A stretch of DNA of 34,242 nucleotides from CAZLWA01 sp964563165. Lineage in GTDB: Bacteria > CLD3 > SB21. The notes below the pieces were generated by a model that did not search any database, was not told where the DNA came from, and saw only the letters and a program-made list of their open reading frames with translations. How positions within the stretch are numbered: the stretch's first letter is position 1; every line of letters starts with the position of its first letter. The stretch covers positions 1 to 34,242 of the forward strand of contig CAZLWA010000111.1 of assembly GCA_964563165.1 (NCBI GenBank). The letters are read 5' to 3'. This document shows, one piece after another, positions 8,886-16,193 of this stretch. Made by a program: the position numbers and the translations under genes.

Positions 8886-9914
8886 TTATTTTTTGTCCGC
8901 TGTGAATTTATTGTTATCCACGTCTTTCAAAAACCCAATAAGGTTTGTAAAATAATTCTGCTGGTCATCATACATGCTTAAATGGCTTCCGTTTGGGCAC
9001 AAGTAAGTTCGGCTGTTGGGTATAAGTCGCCCTTCTTTTTTCATATCATCAGGATTCATCTCATCATTCATACCGCCAATTACAAGAGTTGGTACTTTGA
9101 TGTTCGGCAGCCGGTCCCACATTTCCCAATTTTTTAGATTTCCCGTTACATGAAATTCATCCACACCTTGCATTTGGATGTAGATGGACTGATTTGCCTT
9201 CTTAAATGCCCTCATCAATGGTTCCGGCCAGTTTTCAAGCGGTATTTGACATATCACATGAGTATATAATTTATTCATCAATAAATTCTGAAATTCAGGT
9301 GTGTCGTATGCCTTACGTTGATCAAGCGAATCGTAGGTCGCAATTTCTTTTGGCGTAAGAAATTGCACTTTCAATTTTGCGGTATAGGTCACATAGCTTT
9401 GAATGCCTGCGGTCATATTTGATAAGACTGCAGCTTTTACATGGTTTTGATATTTGTCCAAATATTCCATGGCCAGCATACTGCCCCATGAATGGCCCAA
9501 TAAGTAAAAATTGTCAAGCCCGAGGCCCTTTCTAACCTGTTCCACTTCTTCTACGTAGCGTGAAATATTCCAAAGCGTTGTGTCCGTCGGAATATCAGAA
9601 TTTCCGGTACCTAATTGGTCATAATAATAAAATTCAATTCCCTCTTTTGGTAAAAAATCTTCGAAGCATTCAAAGTAGTCGTGAGTAAAACCGGGCCCGC
9701 CATGCAGCAACAACACTTTGATCTTACCGGTGCCTATTTTTTTTGTCCACACATGATACTTGCCGTCAACTTGAATCATCTTTGAACCACCCGTCTTCAC
9801 TTCATACGCCGTGTCTTTTGTGCCGGATGGTGCTGTCTTGTCAGATGATTTTGGGGATTGGTTGCATGCGTATATGCAGCTTGCAATCAGGATTAGCAGG
9901 ATTGATTTTTTCAT
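8886..9914 (-). CDS. Proline iminopeptidase-like alpha/beta hydrolase, probable lipoprotein
   Basis: This 342-residue serine hydrolase resembles peptidase family S33, which removes N-terminal proline from peptides. Seen directly: oxyanion motif HGGPG (71-75), YYDQLGTGNSD (97-107), nucleophile elbow GHSWG with S142, acid D284 (GGMNDEM) and H311 (NGSHLS), all in the right order. The N-terminus MKKSILLILIASCIYACNQS is a lipoprotein-type signal with C17 as the probable lipidated residue, so it should be membrane-anchored in the periplasm or at the outer membrane, which is less usual for this mostly cytosolic family. AAGGA lies 5 nt before the ATG. Related alpha/beta hydrolases act on other amides or esters, so the substrate is uncertain. 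Confidence 0.88.
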   Translation of the reverse strand: MKKSILLILIASCIYACNQSPKSSDKTAPSGTKDTAYEVKTGGSKMIQVDGKYHVWTKKIGTGKIKVLLLHGGPGFTHDYFECFEDFLPKEGIEFYYYDQLGTGNSDIPTDTTLWNISRYVEEVEQVRKGLGLDNFYLLGHSWGSMLAMEYLDKYQNHVKAAVLSNMTAGIQSYVTYTAKLKVQFLTPKEIATYDSLDQRKAYDTPEFQNLLMNKLYTHVICQIPLENWPEPLMRAFKKANQSIYIQMQGVDEFHVTGNLKNWEMWDRLPNIKVPTLVIGGMNDEMNPDDMKKEGRLIPNSRTYLCPNGSHLSMYDDQQNYFTNLIGFLKDVDNNKFTADKK

Positions 9915-10137
9915 TTTTTTCCTTGTTAAGGTCTGTTATAAATAATATGTCCACAAAATTGCCGATTACGGCCCGCATCTATCTGACCAGGCGCGCCCCG
10001 TGCGAAGCGCCGCTATTACTCAAAATCTATTTTGAAAAATGACTCACTTTTTCTAAGTCTTATTCATTTAGATAACAGAGACCGGTGCTGAATGACGAAA
10101 TGTCAAGCGTGCGTCCTCACAGACGGCGACGAGGTTC
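9915..10137. other. Intergenic region without recognised features
   Basis: These 223 bases between the iminopeptidase-like gene and the end of the WD40-caspase gene contain no supported reading frame. I see no strong hairpin terminator or repeat in them. Confidence 0.5.
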
Positions 10138-13100
10138 CTAATAGACTGTAAAATCAAACTCGAAGTTTTCCTTTCTTGAAGTAGGATTCTGCTTGCCTCC
10201 GGTCAACTTCTGAACTTTCTCAATCACATGATTCCTGAGCTCCGATACGAAAATCTTGCCGTCTTTATTCGTATCCGCATGCTTAGTTTTCAAACCTTCC
10301 AACAGAGCATAGGTGAATACCCCATTGTTCCACTCGCTTGACTCAAAGGCGTATTCCGCACCGCCGGCCGAAGAAATCACCATCGCGCCAGAGCCTTTCT
10401 GAATATCAGCAAATAAGTGCTGCATCAGTTCAAACGAATTCTGCAATCCAATAGTCTTCTTCGCTACTTTCTTCGCCTTGAACGCCCGGCTTTTAACCGC
10501 TCCTTCGGAAGTAGTAGTACCGGCAATCAACACGCTCTCTTCCTTATCCACTTCTCCCGAATGACACGCATCCATCAGGATGAGTTTCCTCCTTGCCGGA
10601 ATGCCATCCAGCAATGTTTCCAATTCGTCATAGGAAATTCCCCGTGACGATGGGTTACGAAAATCTACATCATGCGTAGCAAAATACCAATCCAGTTTAT
10701 CGTCCAGTAACCCATGGCCTGCGACAAATAATACGACCTGATCACCCACCTGAGATTGCATCAAATCCTTTTTAGCGCGAGCGATGCTTTCTTTGGTCGC
10801 GCCCTTGTCCAACAGGCGCTGTACTTTCACTTTACCGAAATTGCTCTTTTGTGATTCAAAGAACGTAGCCAGATCATTGGCATCCTTAGAGGCATACTTT
10901 AAGTCCATGGTATTGTCAAGATAATCGGACACCCCAACGACCACCACATACAAATCCGGCTTCGTGACAGGACCATCGCACGAGATCTCAAATGTTTCCT
11001 TAAGGGACTCAGCGCCTTTATCATTTAAAACCGAGACTTGAATCTTGTTTCTGCCGGCCGATAAATTCACGCTGATATTTTGCTCAATCGCGGATAATTT
11101 CTTGCCTCTCAAATTAATTCCATCCACGCCGTAGATCGGAACGTTATTGGCATATATACAAAGACGATCCAGAAGATATTTCGTATCGGAGGCCTTGACC
11201 GTAAATTCTAGCGTTTTATTCTTAGTGGAAAGCGGGATATCCTGATTTAAGACAGAGATCTCAGGCACATGAAAATCCTGAGTGAGCATCTCTTCACGAA
11301 AATTCATCCTACTGAGTCTTTTCTGAAATGCCTTTCGGTATGAACCCACTAACTCCTGAGAAGCCCATCCGATCCTCTGCAGAACTGTGTCGGGACGATT
11401 GAACTTTAAATCAAACTGTTCGAGGGGAAATACTTTTGTTCCCATTCTGAAAGCAATAGCATCCAAAGCTCCGCGGGAAGCGGAATAGTAATTATCGGGA
11501 GTAATCAACACGTAGTCCGACGGCTCTATCGGGATCAAAGTCACTAACTCTTTGCCGGTCCGTACATCCCAGAGAATGATTCTAATATCATGATAGGACA
11601 CGCTTGCTATCATTTTTCCGTCGGAGCTGAACGCGAGTGATCCGACATCAGCGATGTGCCCTGTCATGGTGAAGATTTCCTTACCGGTCTTTATATCCCA
11701 AAGTCTTATCGTGTTATCTCTGCTTCCGGCAGCCAATATCTTGCCGTCCGGAGAGAATGCTATACAAATGACGTCCGATTCAGGGCCTTTAAAGCTGGAT
11801 AGTTTCATACCTGTATTGACATCCCAAAGAGCTATGATCCCGTGTGAGTTGCCGCATGCCAATGTCTTCCCGTCGGGACTGTAAGAAAGAGCGTAAGGAA
11901 CCAGATCAAAAGACATGGCCGGATGCTTTTCAGAAAGGTGAAGGAGCTCTTTAAGAGAACGGGCATCCAAAATCTTGACCCTGTGATACTCATTGCAGGC
12001 GGCTAACGTCTTTCCGTCGGGACTGAAGACGATTGACAGCACGCTATTATCTACTCCGGTACGGATGCGTTGTCCCTGACTGATAGAAGCCGCCTGGATC
12101 TGGCCGCGCGTTTCCAGATCCCAAAGTTTTATTTGTCCATTAAGACCTCCGCTGGCGACAATCCGACTGTCCGGAGCAAAGGCGAGACAGGTGATTCTAT
12201 CATCATGATCGGAATTTGGCTTTAAAGTATAGAGTCTTTCGCCTGTGCTCAGATTCCAAACATTAATCCCATGACTGTAACTAGTGGCTATCGTTACGCC
12301 ATTTGGACTGATTCGAACTGATCGAAGATCTTCCCCATCCCTTCCGCCCTTTTCTGTGTAATACCCGGTTCCACGAGCAAAATCCCAAATCTGTATGCCA
12401 GAGCTTCCGCTATTCACCAGCACGTTATTGGGAGTAAATGCTACTGCATCTGAACCCAGGTAATTGACACCCGTAAGCGCTCTTAGTACCCTGCCATTCT
12501 TGCCGTCTCGTAGTTTGATGGTAGAACACAATAAGTCCTCTTGATTACCGCGCACGTTGCAATTGACATTCCATAGTTTCGTTATTTGATCTTTGCTGTA
12601 ATCGGCTACTATCTTGCCATCAGGGCTCAATAGTGGTGATCCGGCGTTAAACGAAACTATTCTGACCTTGGGTATCAGCTCTTCGTGATCCCTATTCGAG
12701 ACGGTTGAACAAGAGGAGTCGCTCATAACCAACATTTCTCCTTCAGGTGCAAATCCTAATAGCGTTAGATATGTAGAAGAAACGTGCGCTATTTGCTTCA
12801 GATTTGCCAAGTCCCACAATCGTATGTTATATTCACTAGAGGCTTGTGTAGCCAGGGTCCTGCTGTCCGGGCTGATCGCAACTCTCTCTACCCAACCTGA
12901 GTGCTCCAGAGTAGCGACTCGTTGACCGGAGGAAAGAGCCCATACGATTGCTTTATAGTCTTGACCGCCGGTCACCAGAAACCTTTCATCCGGACTGAAC
13001 GCAATCGAAATGATATGCTTAGAATGAGCTTTGAAAGTGTATTTCTTTTTTCCAGACTGCAGGTCCCATAGCGCGAGCACCTCACCGCTCGAACTTGCCA

Positions 13101-13509
13101 GAAGCTTGCCTGAAGGGCTGAAAGCAATGTGAAAAACCCCCCATCCAGAGAAACTCGCGTCGTAAGTATGGAGAAGTTTGCCGGTACTGATTTCCCACAT
13201 TTTTACTGCTTGATCCAACCCTCCGGTAGCCAGCAACTTGCCATCCGGACTAAAAGCAACAGACCAAGTCTTCCCCTTATCAGCCTTTATCGTTCTGAGG
13301 AGTCGGCCTGAACGTATATCCCACAGTTTTGCGGTTCCAAAATTATCGGCACTGGCAAAGGTGTTTCCATCTGCACTGAATGCCATAGTAGTGACTTTTT
13401 CAGAATGCGCAACTTGTAATACGGTCTCTACAGATAAATCTTGTGACCATATGGATGAGAACCCTGTAAGCAGAGCAAGCCCGAAAACGCTATTGCACTT
13501 AATATTCAT
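10138..13509 (-). CDS. Exported WD40-repeat caspase-like protein (peptidase C14 family)
   Basis: The start at 13509 is preferred over an in-frame start 63 nt upstream because AGGAG lies 8 nt before it and it opens a signal peptide (MNIKCNSVFGLALLTGFSS). The 1123-residue product has about 14 WD40 repeats (recurring AFSPDGKLLA-type strands, residues 25-650), enough for two seven-bladed propellers. A linker and an Ig-like segment (about 740-850) follow, then a caspase-like domain from 851 to the end with catalytic H932 (VAGHGLLD) and C982 (MDACHSGE). A perfect EF-hand loop (DTNKDGKIFVSE) starts at about 1079. The caspase fold is probably a Cys protease cleaving after basic residues, as in bacterial metacaspase relatives, with the propellers as sensor or scaffold. 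Substrates are unknown. It sits in an accessory block. Confidence 0.9.
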   Translation of the reverse strand: MNIKCNSVFGLALLTGFSSIWSQDLSVETVLQVAHSEKVTTMAFSADGNTFASADNFGTAKLWDIRSGRLLRTIKADKGKTWSVAFSPDGKLLATGGLDQAVKMWEISTGKLLHTYDASFSGWGVFHIAFSPSGKLLASSSGEVLALWDLQSGKKKYTFKAHSKHIISIAFSPDERFLVTGGQDYKAIVWALSSGQRVATLEHSGWVERVAISPDSRTLATQASSEYNIRLWDLANLKQIAHVSSTYLTLLGFAPEGEMLVMSDSSCSTVSNRDHEELIPKVRIVSFNAGSPLLSPDGKIVADYSKDQITKLWNVNCNVRGNQEDLLCSTIKLRDGKNGRVLRALTGVNYLGSDAVAFTPNNVLVNSGSSGIQIWDFARGTGYYTEKGGRDGEDLRSVRISPNGVTIATSYSHGINVWNLSTGERLYTLKPNSDHDDRITCLAFAPDSRIVASGGLNGQIKLWDLETRGQIQAASISQGQRIRTGVDNSVLSIVFSPDGKTLAACNEYHRVKILDARSLKELLHLSEKHPAMSFDLVPYALSYSPDGKTLACGNSHGIIALWDVNTGMKLSSFKGPESDVICIAFSPDGKILAAGSRDNTIRLWDIKTGKEIFTMTGHIADVGSLAFSSDGKMIASVSYHDIRIILWDVRTGKELVTLIPIEPSDYVLITPDNYYSASRGALDAIAFRMGTKVFPLEQFDLKFNRPDTVLQRIGWASQELVGSYRKAFQKRLSRMNFREEMLTQDFHVPEISVLNQDIPLSTKNKTLEFTVKASDTKYLLDRLCIYANNVPIYGVDGINLRGKKLSAIEQNISVNLSAGRNKIQVSVLNDKGAESLKETFEISCDGPVTKPDLYVVVVGVSDYLDNTMDLKYASKDANDLATFFESQKSNFGKVKVQRLLDKGATKESIARAKKDLMQSQVGDQVVLFVAGHGLLDDKLDWYFATHDVDFRNPSSRGISYDELETLLDGIPARRKLILMDACHSGEVDKEESVLIAGTTTSEGAVKSRAFKAKKVAKKTIGLQNSFELMQHLFADIQKGSGAMVISSAGGAEYAFESSEWNNGVFTYALLEGLKTKHADTNKDGKIFVSELRNHVIEKVQKLTGGKQNPTSRKENFEFDFTVY

Positions 13510-13601
13510 GGTGACAGCTCCTAACATGTACAGAATGGTCTTGTATTTCAGGTATCCGTGGATTTGATTCATGCTTGATAAGCGGTCCTGTACGCTGGAG
13601 T

Positions 13602-13670
13602 TCGAGTTTTTCGCCGTTCTCGTCCTATTCGATGGAGAATAACTTATTGTATTCGTCTTTTAGTGTCATA
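13602..13670 (-). pseudogene. Decayed duplicate of the C-terminal part of the 15649-16182 gene
   Basis: This segment matches 15701-15769 at about 61 of 69 bases. Translated on the minus strand it reads MTLKDEYNKLFSIE, stop, DENGEKL, against TLKDEYNKLFSIEYDDNGEKL in the intact gene, so one tyrosine codon has become a stop. It is a direct repeat of an internal piece of the core gene, placed about 2.1 kb away on the far side of three accessory genes. Confidence 0.85.
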
Positions 13671-13674
13671 TCGG

Positions 13675-14076
13675 TCAGTTTGATGTTAATTTATATCCTA
13701 AGTAGCTACCAAGAAATTTTGCGCCATTGGCAAGAATAAAAATTAAAATAAAACTTGACCATTGAACTGTCCCCGCCAATAATAAAACCACTGTGTCCAA
13801 CAATACATACGTAAGAGGAAACAGAAAGACTAATTTAGGTAAATTCTCATACTTTCTTTTCTTCCAATATCTTGTGACGAGAAAGAAAACAATAAACCCG
13901 AAAATACCAGAAATAAATGGCGCAGAAAATTTAGCGTGTGTTTCATAAACACCAACTTCTTGTCCGGGATTCACGATATAAGAATATACAGCCACTTCAG
14001 CAATTGAAATAATTACTAATGTTATCATAGCCAATATTGCCAGGCCGATTAATTTTAGGACGACATACTTTTTCAT
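13675..14076 (-). CDS. Small four-helix membrane protein of unknown function
   Basis: The 133-residue product has four hydrophobic segments, near residues 8-32, 52-68, 80-102 and 107-127. A basic loop (RYWKKRKYENLPK, 69-81) and a basic N-terminus suggest both ends face the cytoplasm. No motif points to a function and I do not recognise the family. The gene is AT-rich, has no Shine-Dalgarno site before its ATG, and lies in a row of small minus-strand genes that look like laterally acquired cassettes. Coding status rests on the clean amphipathic membrane pattern. Confidence 0.65.
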   Translation of the reverse strand: MKKYVVLKLIGLAILAMITLVIISIAEVAVYSYIVNPGQEVGVYETHAKFSAPFISGIFGFIVFFLVTRYWKKRKYENLPKLVFLFPLTYVLLDTVVLLLAGTVQWSSFILIFILANGAKFLGSYLGYKLTSN

Positions 14077-14140
14077 TTGATTAGTATTTAATATTTGGTT
14101 TAAATTCTCATTTCTTGTCTGTTAGCGACCTGCAGTATAC

Positions 14141-14611
14141 TTACTTCTTCTTCGATTTCGGTACAAGATTTTTCTCATACATCTCAATCCATTCTTTTGC
14201 ACTCATTTTTTTCATTAATTCACCAATGAGTTTATAGGGAATCTCATCCAACTTCCTAAAGCGGACACAACTTTTTCCCATGTCCAGTTTTTGCTTACTG
14301 TGCTTGGGATATTCGGTTACGAACCATTTCAATAATTTGCGATCGGAATAAATACCCATGTGGTAAAAATTAATAGAATCTTTTTGCGAAGCAATTCCCG
14401 CGAATGGGAGCGGCTCGCTTGGCTTACAATGGTAACCCGCAGGATAAAGTGTATGCGGAACAACATAACCCAATCCTCCGTAACTAATTGCTGCTTCGAA
14501 ACCTTTGGGCAGGTTTTTCACAATGACATCGTGTAGTTTGTTAAAAGGTTCTGCCCTGTCCTCAGGAAGGTTGATCAGAATATCTTTTACTGTTTTTCCG
14601 GTTGCTTTCAT
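14141..14611 (-). CDS. DUF1801 family protein (YdhG-like)
   Basis: This 156-residue protein matches the DUF1801 family, whose fold relates to frataxin/YjbR-like proteins but whose function is not established. Seen directly: an opening TVKDILINLPEDR helix, then AAISYGGLGYVVPH (60s region), INFYHMGIYSDRKLLKWF (about 85-100), and the KLDMGKSCVRFRKLDEIPY segment (about 110-130) typical of the family, followed by a lysine-rich end. There is no signal peptide, so it is cytosolic. The start has no Shine-Dalgarno site, like its neighbours. DUF1801 genes are common in mobile gene cassettes and accessory regions of Bacteroidota, which fits its setting here. Confidence 0.82.
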   Translation of the reverse strand: MKATGKTVKDILINLPEDRAEPFNKLHDVIVKNLPKGFEAAISYGGLGYVVPHTLYPAGYHCKPSEPLPFAGIASQKDSINFYHMGIYSDRKLLKWFVTEYPKHSKQKLDMGKSCVRFRKLDEIPYKLIGELMKKMSAKEWIEMYEKNLVPKSKKK

Positions 14612-14666
14612 ATATTTTTGTTTTTCTGTTTGTTATTCTATCTAGTCTGCCTGTCATTTTACAATG

Positions 14667-14819
14667 ACCGCTAACGAAGAAGGGATTAAAGAAGTAAAAA
14701 AAAGAAGGGTTTTAATACTCTCATGTTCATTTACGTAACTCTGTTTATTACTTGCACTCACTTTGTTTACCTCTCAAAGCCCTTCTTTTTTCATTTCTTT
14801 TAATCTTGATGTTAGCGGT
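14667..14819. repeat. Large imperfect palindrome, attC-like
   Basis: The ends are perfect inverted repeats, ACCGCTAAC at 14667-14675 and GTTAGCGGT at 14811-14819. Pairing continues inward: GGATTAAAGAAG near 14684 opposes CTTTTAATC near 14798, and AAAAGAAGGG at about 14700 opposes CCCTTCTTTT at 14780-14789, leaving a central loop of about 70 nt. The element fills the gap between the DUF1801 and cupin genes. A single GTTAGCG also lies at 14121-14127, in the next gap. The arrangement resembles integron attC sites or CCGCTAAC/GTTAGCGG cassette borders, but the core does not fully match the RYYYAAC/GTTRRRY consensus. Confidence 0.5.
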
Positions 14820-14852
14820 TCGTTTTTTCTCCTTTGTAAAGTCCGTTCCGTT

Positions 14853-15407
14853 TCAGTTCCTGTCGAAGGGCACAAAACCTTTATATCCCAATAATTTTCC
14901 AAGTCCGCCAACTACTTTTGCTAAAAGTTTTTGTACAGGGATAGGCGGACCAATAATAAACTGTTCACCGTAATATTCATTCAGGATTGTCATAAAATGC
15001 AAAAAGTTATTTGGAACACTGTTTTTGTCGCTCTTACCGTCCTTAGCAAGCGAATAAAATGTCTCCAGAAAAAACTCTGTTTTCAGTGCGGGTTTTAGTT
15101 CAACTACCATTACAAGTTCATTGTCGCCAGCGTTACGGAATTTGTGAGGAGCATTCATAGGCACTGTAATGTTTTGTCCGGCGAGTAGAATTTGTTCTTT
15201 GCCATTTAGTTTAAACCCTGCTGTTCCGTTGATTATTTCAAACGTTTCTGTCTGCTTCGGATGCATATGTTCTGGAGGTCCCTGTGCCCCGATTTTGGTC
15301 CATACTTTAACTCTTAGGATTTGTCCTTTAGAATCCTCTGCTGTAATGAGAAATTGCATTTTGTCTCCGATTACAGGGTTTTCAATGATGTCATTCGTTT
15401 TTGCCAT
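14853..15407 (-). CDS. Cupin domain protein
   Basis: This 184-residue protein has a single cupin beta-barrel in its first 110 residues. Seen directly: EHMHPKQTETFEIINGTAGF carries the HxH-(N)4-E metal-site pattern, and VPMNAPHKFRNAG carries the second-motif histidine. A helical C-terminal tail of about 70 residues follows (LETFYSLAKDG and onward, ending GYKGFVPFDRN). Metal-binding cupins of this kind include dioxygenases, isomerases and sugar-binding regulators, so no reaction can be named. The gene has no clear Shine-Dalgarno site, and its end lies 33 bp from the large palindrome, as in a cassette gene and its recombination site. Confidence 0.82.
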   Translation of the reverse strand: MAKTNDIIENPVIGDKMQFLITAEDSKGQILRVKVWTKIGAQGPPEHMHPKQTETFEIINGTAGFKLNGKEQILLAGQNITVPMNAPHKFRNAGDNELVMVVELKPALKTEFFLETFYSLAKDGKSDKNSVPNNFLHFMTILNEYYGEQFIIGPPIPVQKLLAKVVGGLGKLLGYKGFVPFDRN

Positions 15408-15648
15408 AGTTAGTTTTGATTAATTGTTCAGAAAATTGTTGTCTGTCAGTTTCAAAATTGTCAAGTTGCACTATGGTCGGGAAAGTGCGTAAGAAAAACG
15501 GTAAACCAATTCGAATATGTCTTGATGGCGTTGGGGCTGTAGTTCTTGAGTCGAAGACGGTTTGTATACTGCTGGGTGGGGTTGAGGATTTTGCCCTCGG
15601 TTCTTTTCACGACTTCAAGGTTCTTAGATTTTCTTCCGCAAAAGGATT

Positions 15649-16182
15649 TTACTGAATGATAATGTCGATGATCTTGTCTTTGGTGAGGTCAAAATGCTGT
15701 TCAAGTTTTTCGCCGTTGTCGTCGTATTCAATGGAGAATAACTTATTATATTCGTCTTTGAGCGTGATGATGCCTATCCGCGAGACGCCTTTGCCTTTAT
15801 ACGGGTCGTAATACGAAACGGAAATATGATCTCCGTGGTCCAACGCTTCCAATAATTGAATGATCGTTTCCACGCTCATATAACTTTCCATCTGGCTTTC
15901 GTCAATATCGATGCTGATCGCAATGCGCGTGATTTTCGATATATCGCCGGCTTTGACATCAAAGATCATCGGTTCTCCGGTCCCTTCTTCCACCATACTG
16001 AAGGTATCCAAATTGGTGTTCACATGACTCACGCGGCCTGACACGGAAGACGTGGAGCCGTCCCAGTTGATCCGTTCCACCGTGACGCTGTCGTTAACGA
16101 CCAGTGTTTGGATAACATCTTTGACTTCTTTCGGATCCAAAGCCCCTTCACGTATTGCGGTCTTCTTCTTACCAAACAACAT
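15649..16182 (-). CDS. Conserved-looking hypothetical protein encoded after clpC
   Basis: This 177-residue soluble protein starts MLFGKKKTAIREGALDPKEV. It appears to be two beta-rich modules, VNDSVTVERINWDGSTSSVSG (about 29-49) and HGDHISVSYYDPYKGKGVSRI (about 117-137), each followed by strands. This suggests repeated SH3-like or PilZ-like barrels, but I do not recognise the family. GGGAGAG precedes the ATG, and the gap to the clpC stop is only 11 nt, so the two are probably cotranscribed and this protein could work with ClpC, for example as an adaptor; that is inference. Part of its C-terminus is duplicated in decayed form at 13602-13670. Confidence 0.75.
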   Translation of the reverse strand: MLFGKKKTAIREGALDPKEVKDVIQTLVVNDSVTVERINWDGSTSSVSGRVSHVNTNLDTFSMVEEGTGEPMIFDVKAGDISKITRIAISIDIDESQMESYMSVETIIQLLEALDHGDHISVSYYDPYKGKGVSRIGIITLKDEYNKLFSIEYDDNGEKLEQHFDLTKDKIIDIIIQ

Positions 16183-16193
16183 AAACTCTCCCT

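Noticed and set aside
13510..13572. A 21-residue N-terminal extension of the WD40-caspase protein
   Set aside because: The downstream ATG has AGGAG at good spacing and directly opens the signal peptide; the extension would bury it.
15416..15655. A 79-codon open frame on the plus strand between the cupin and clpC-partner genes
   Set aside because: No ribosome site, no recognisable domain, and its 3' end overlaps the convergent clpC-partner gene. It looks like chance in a gap. Apart from this the gap holds nothing I can name.
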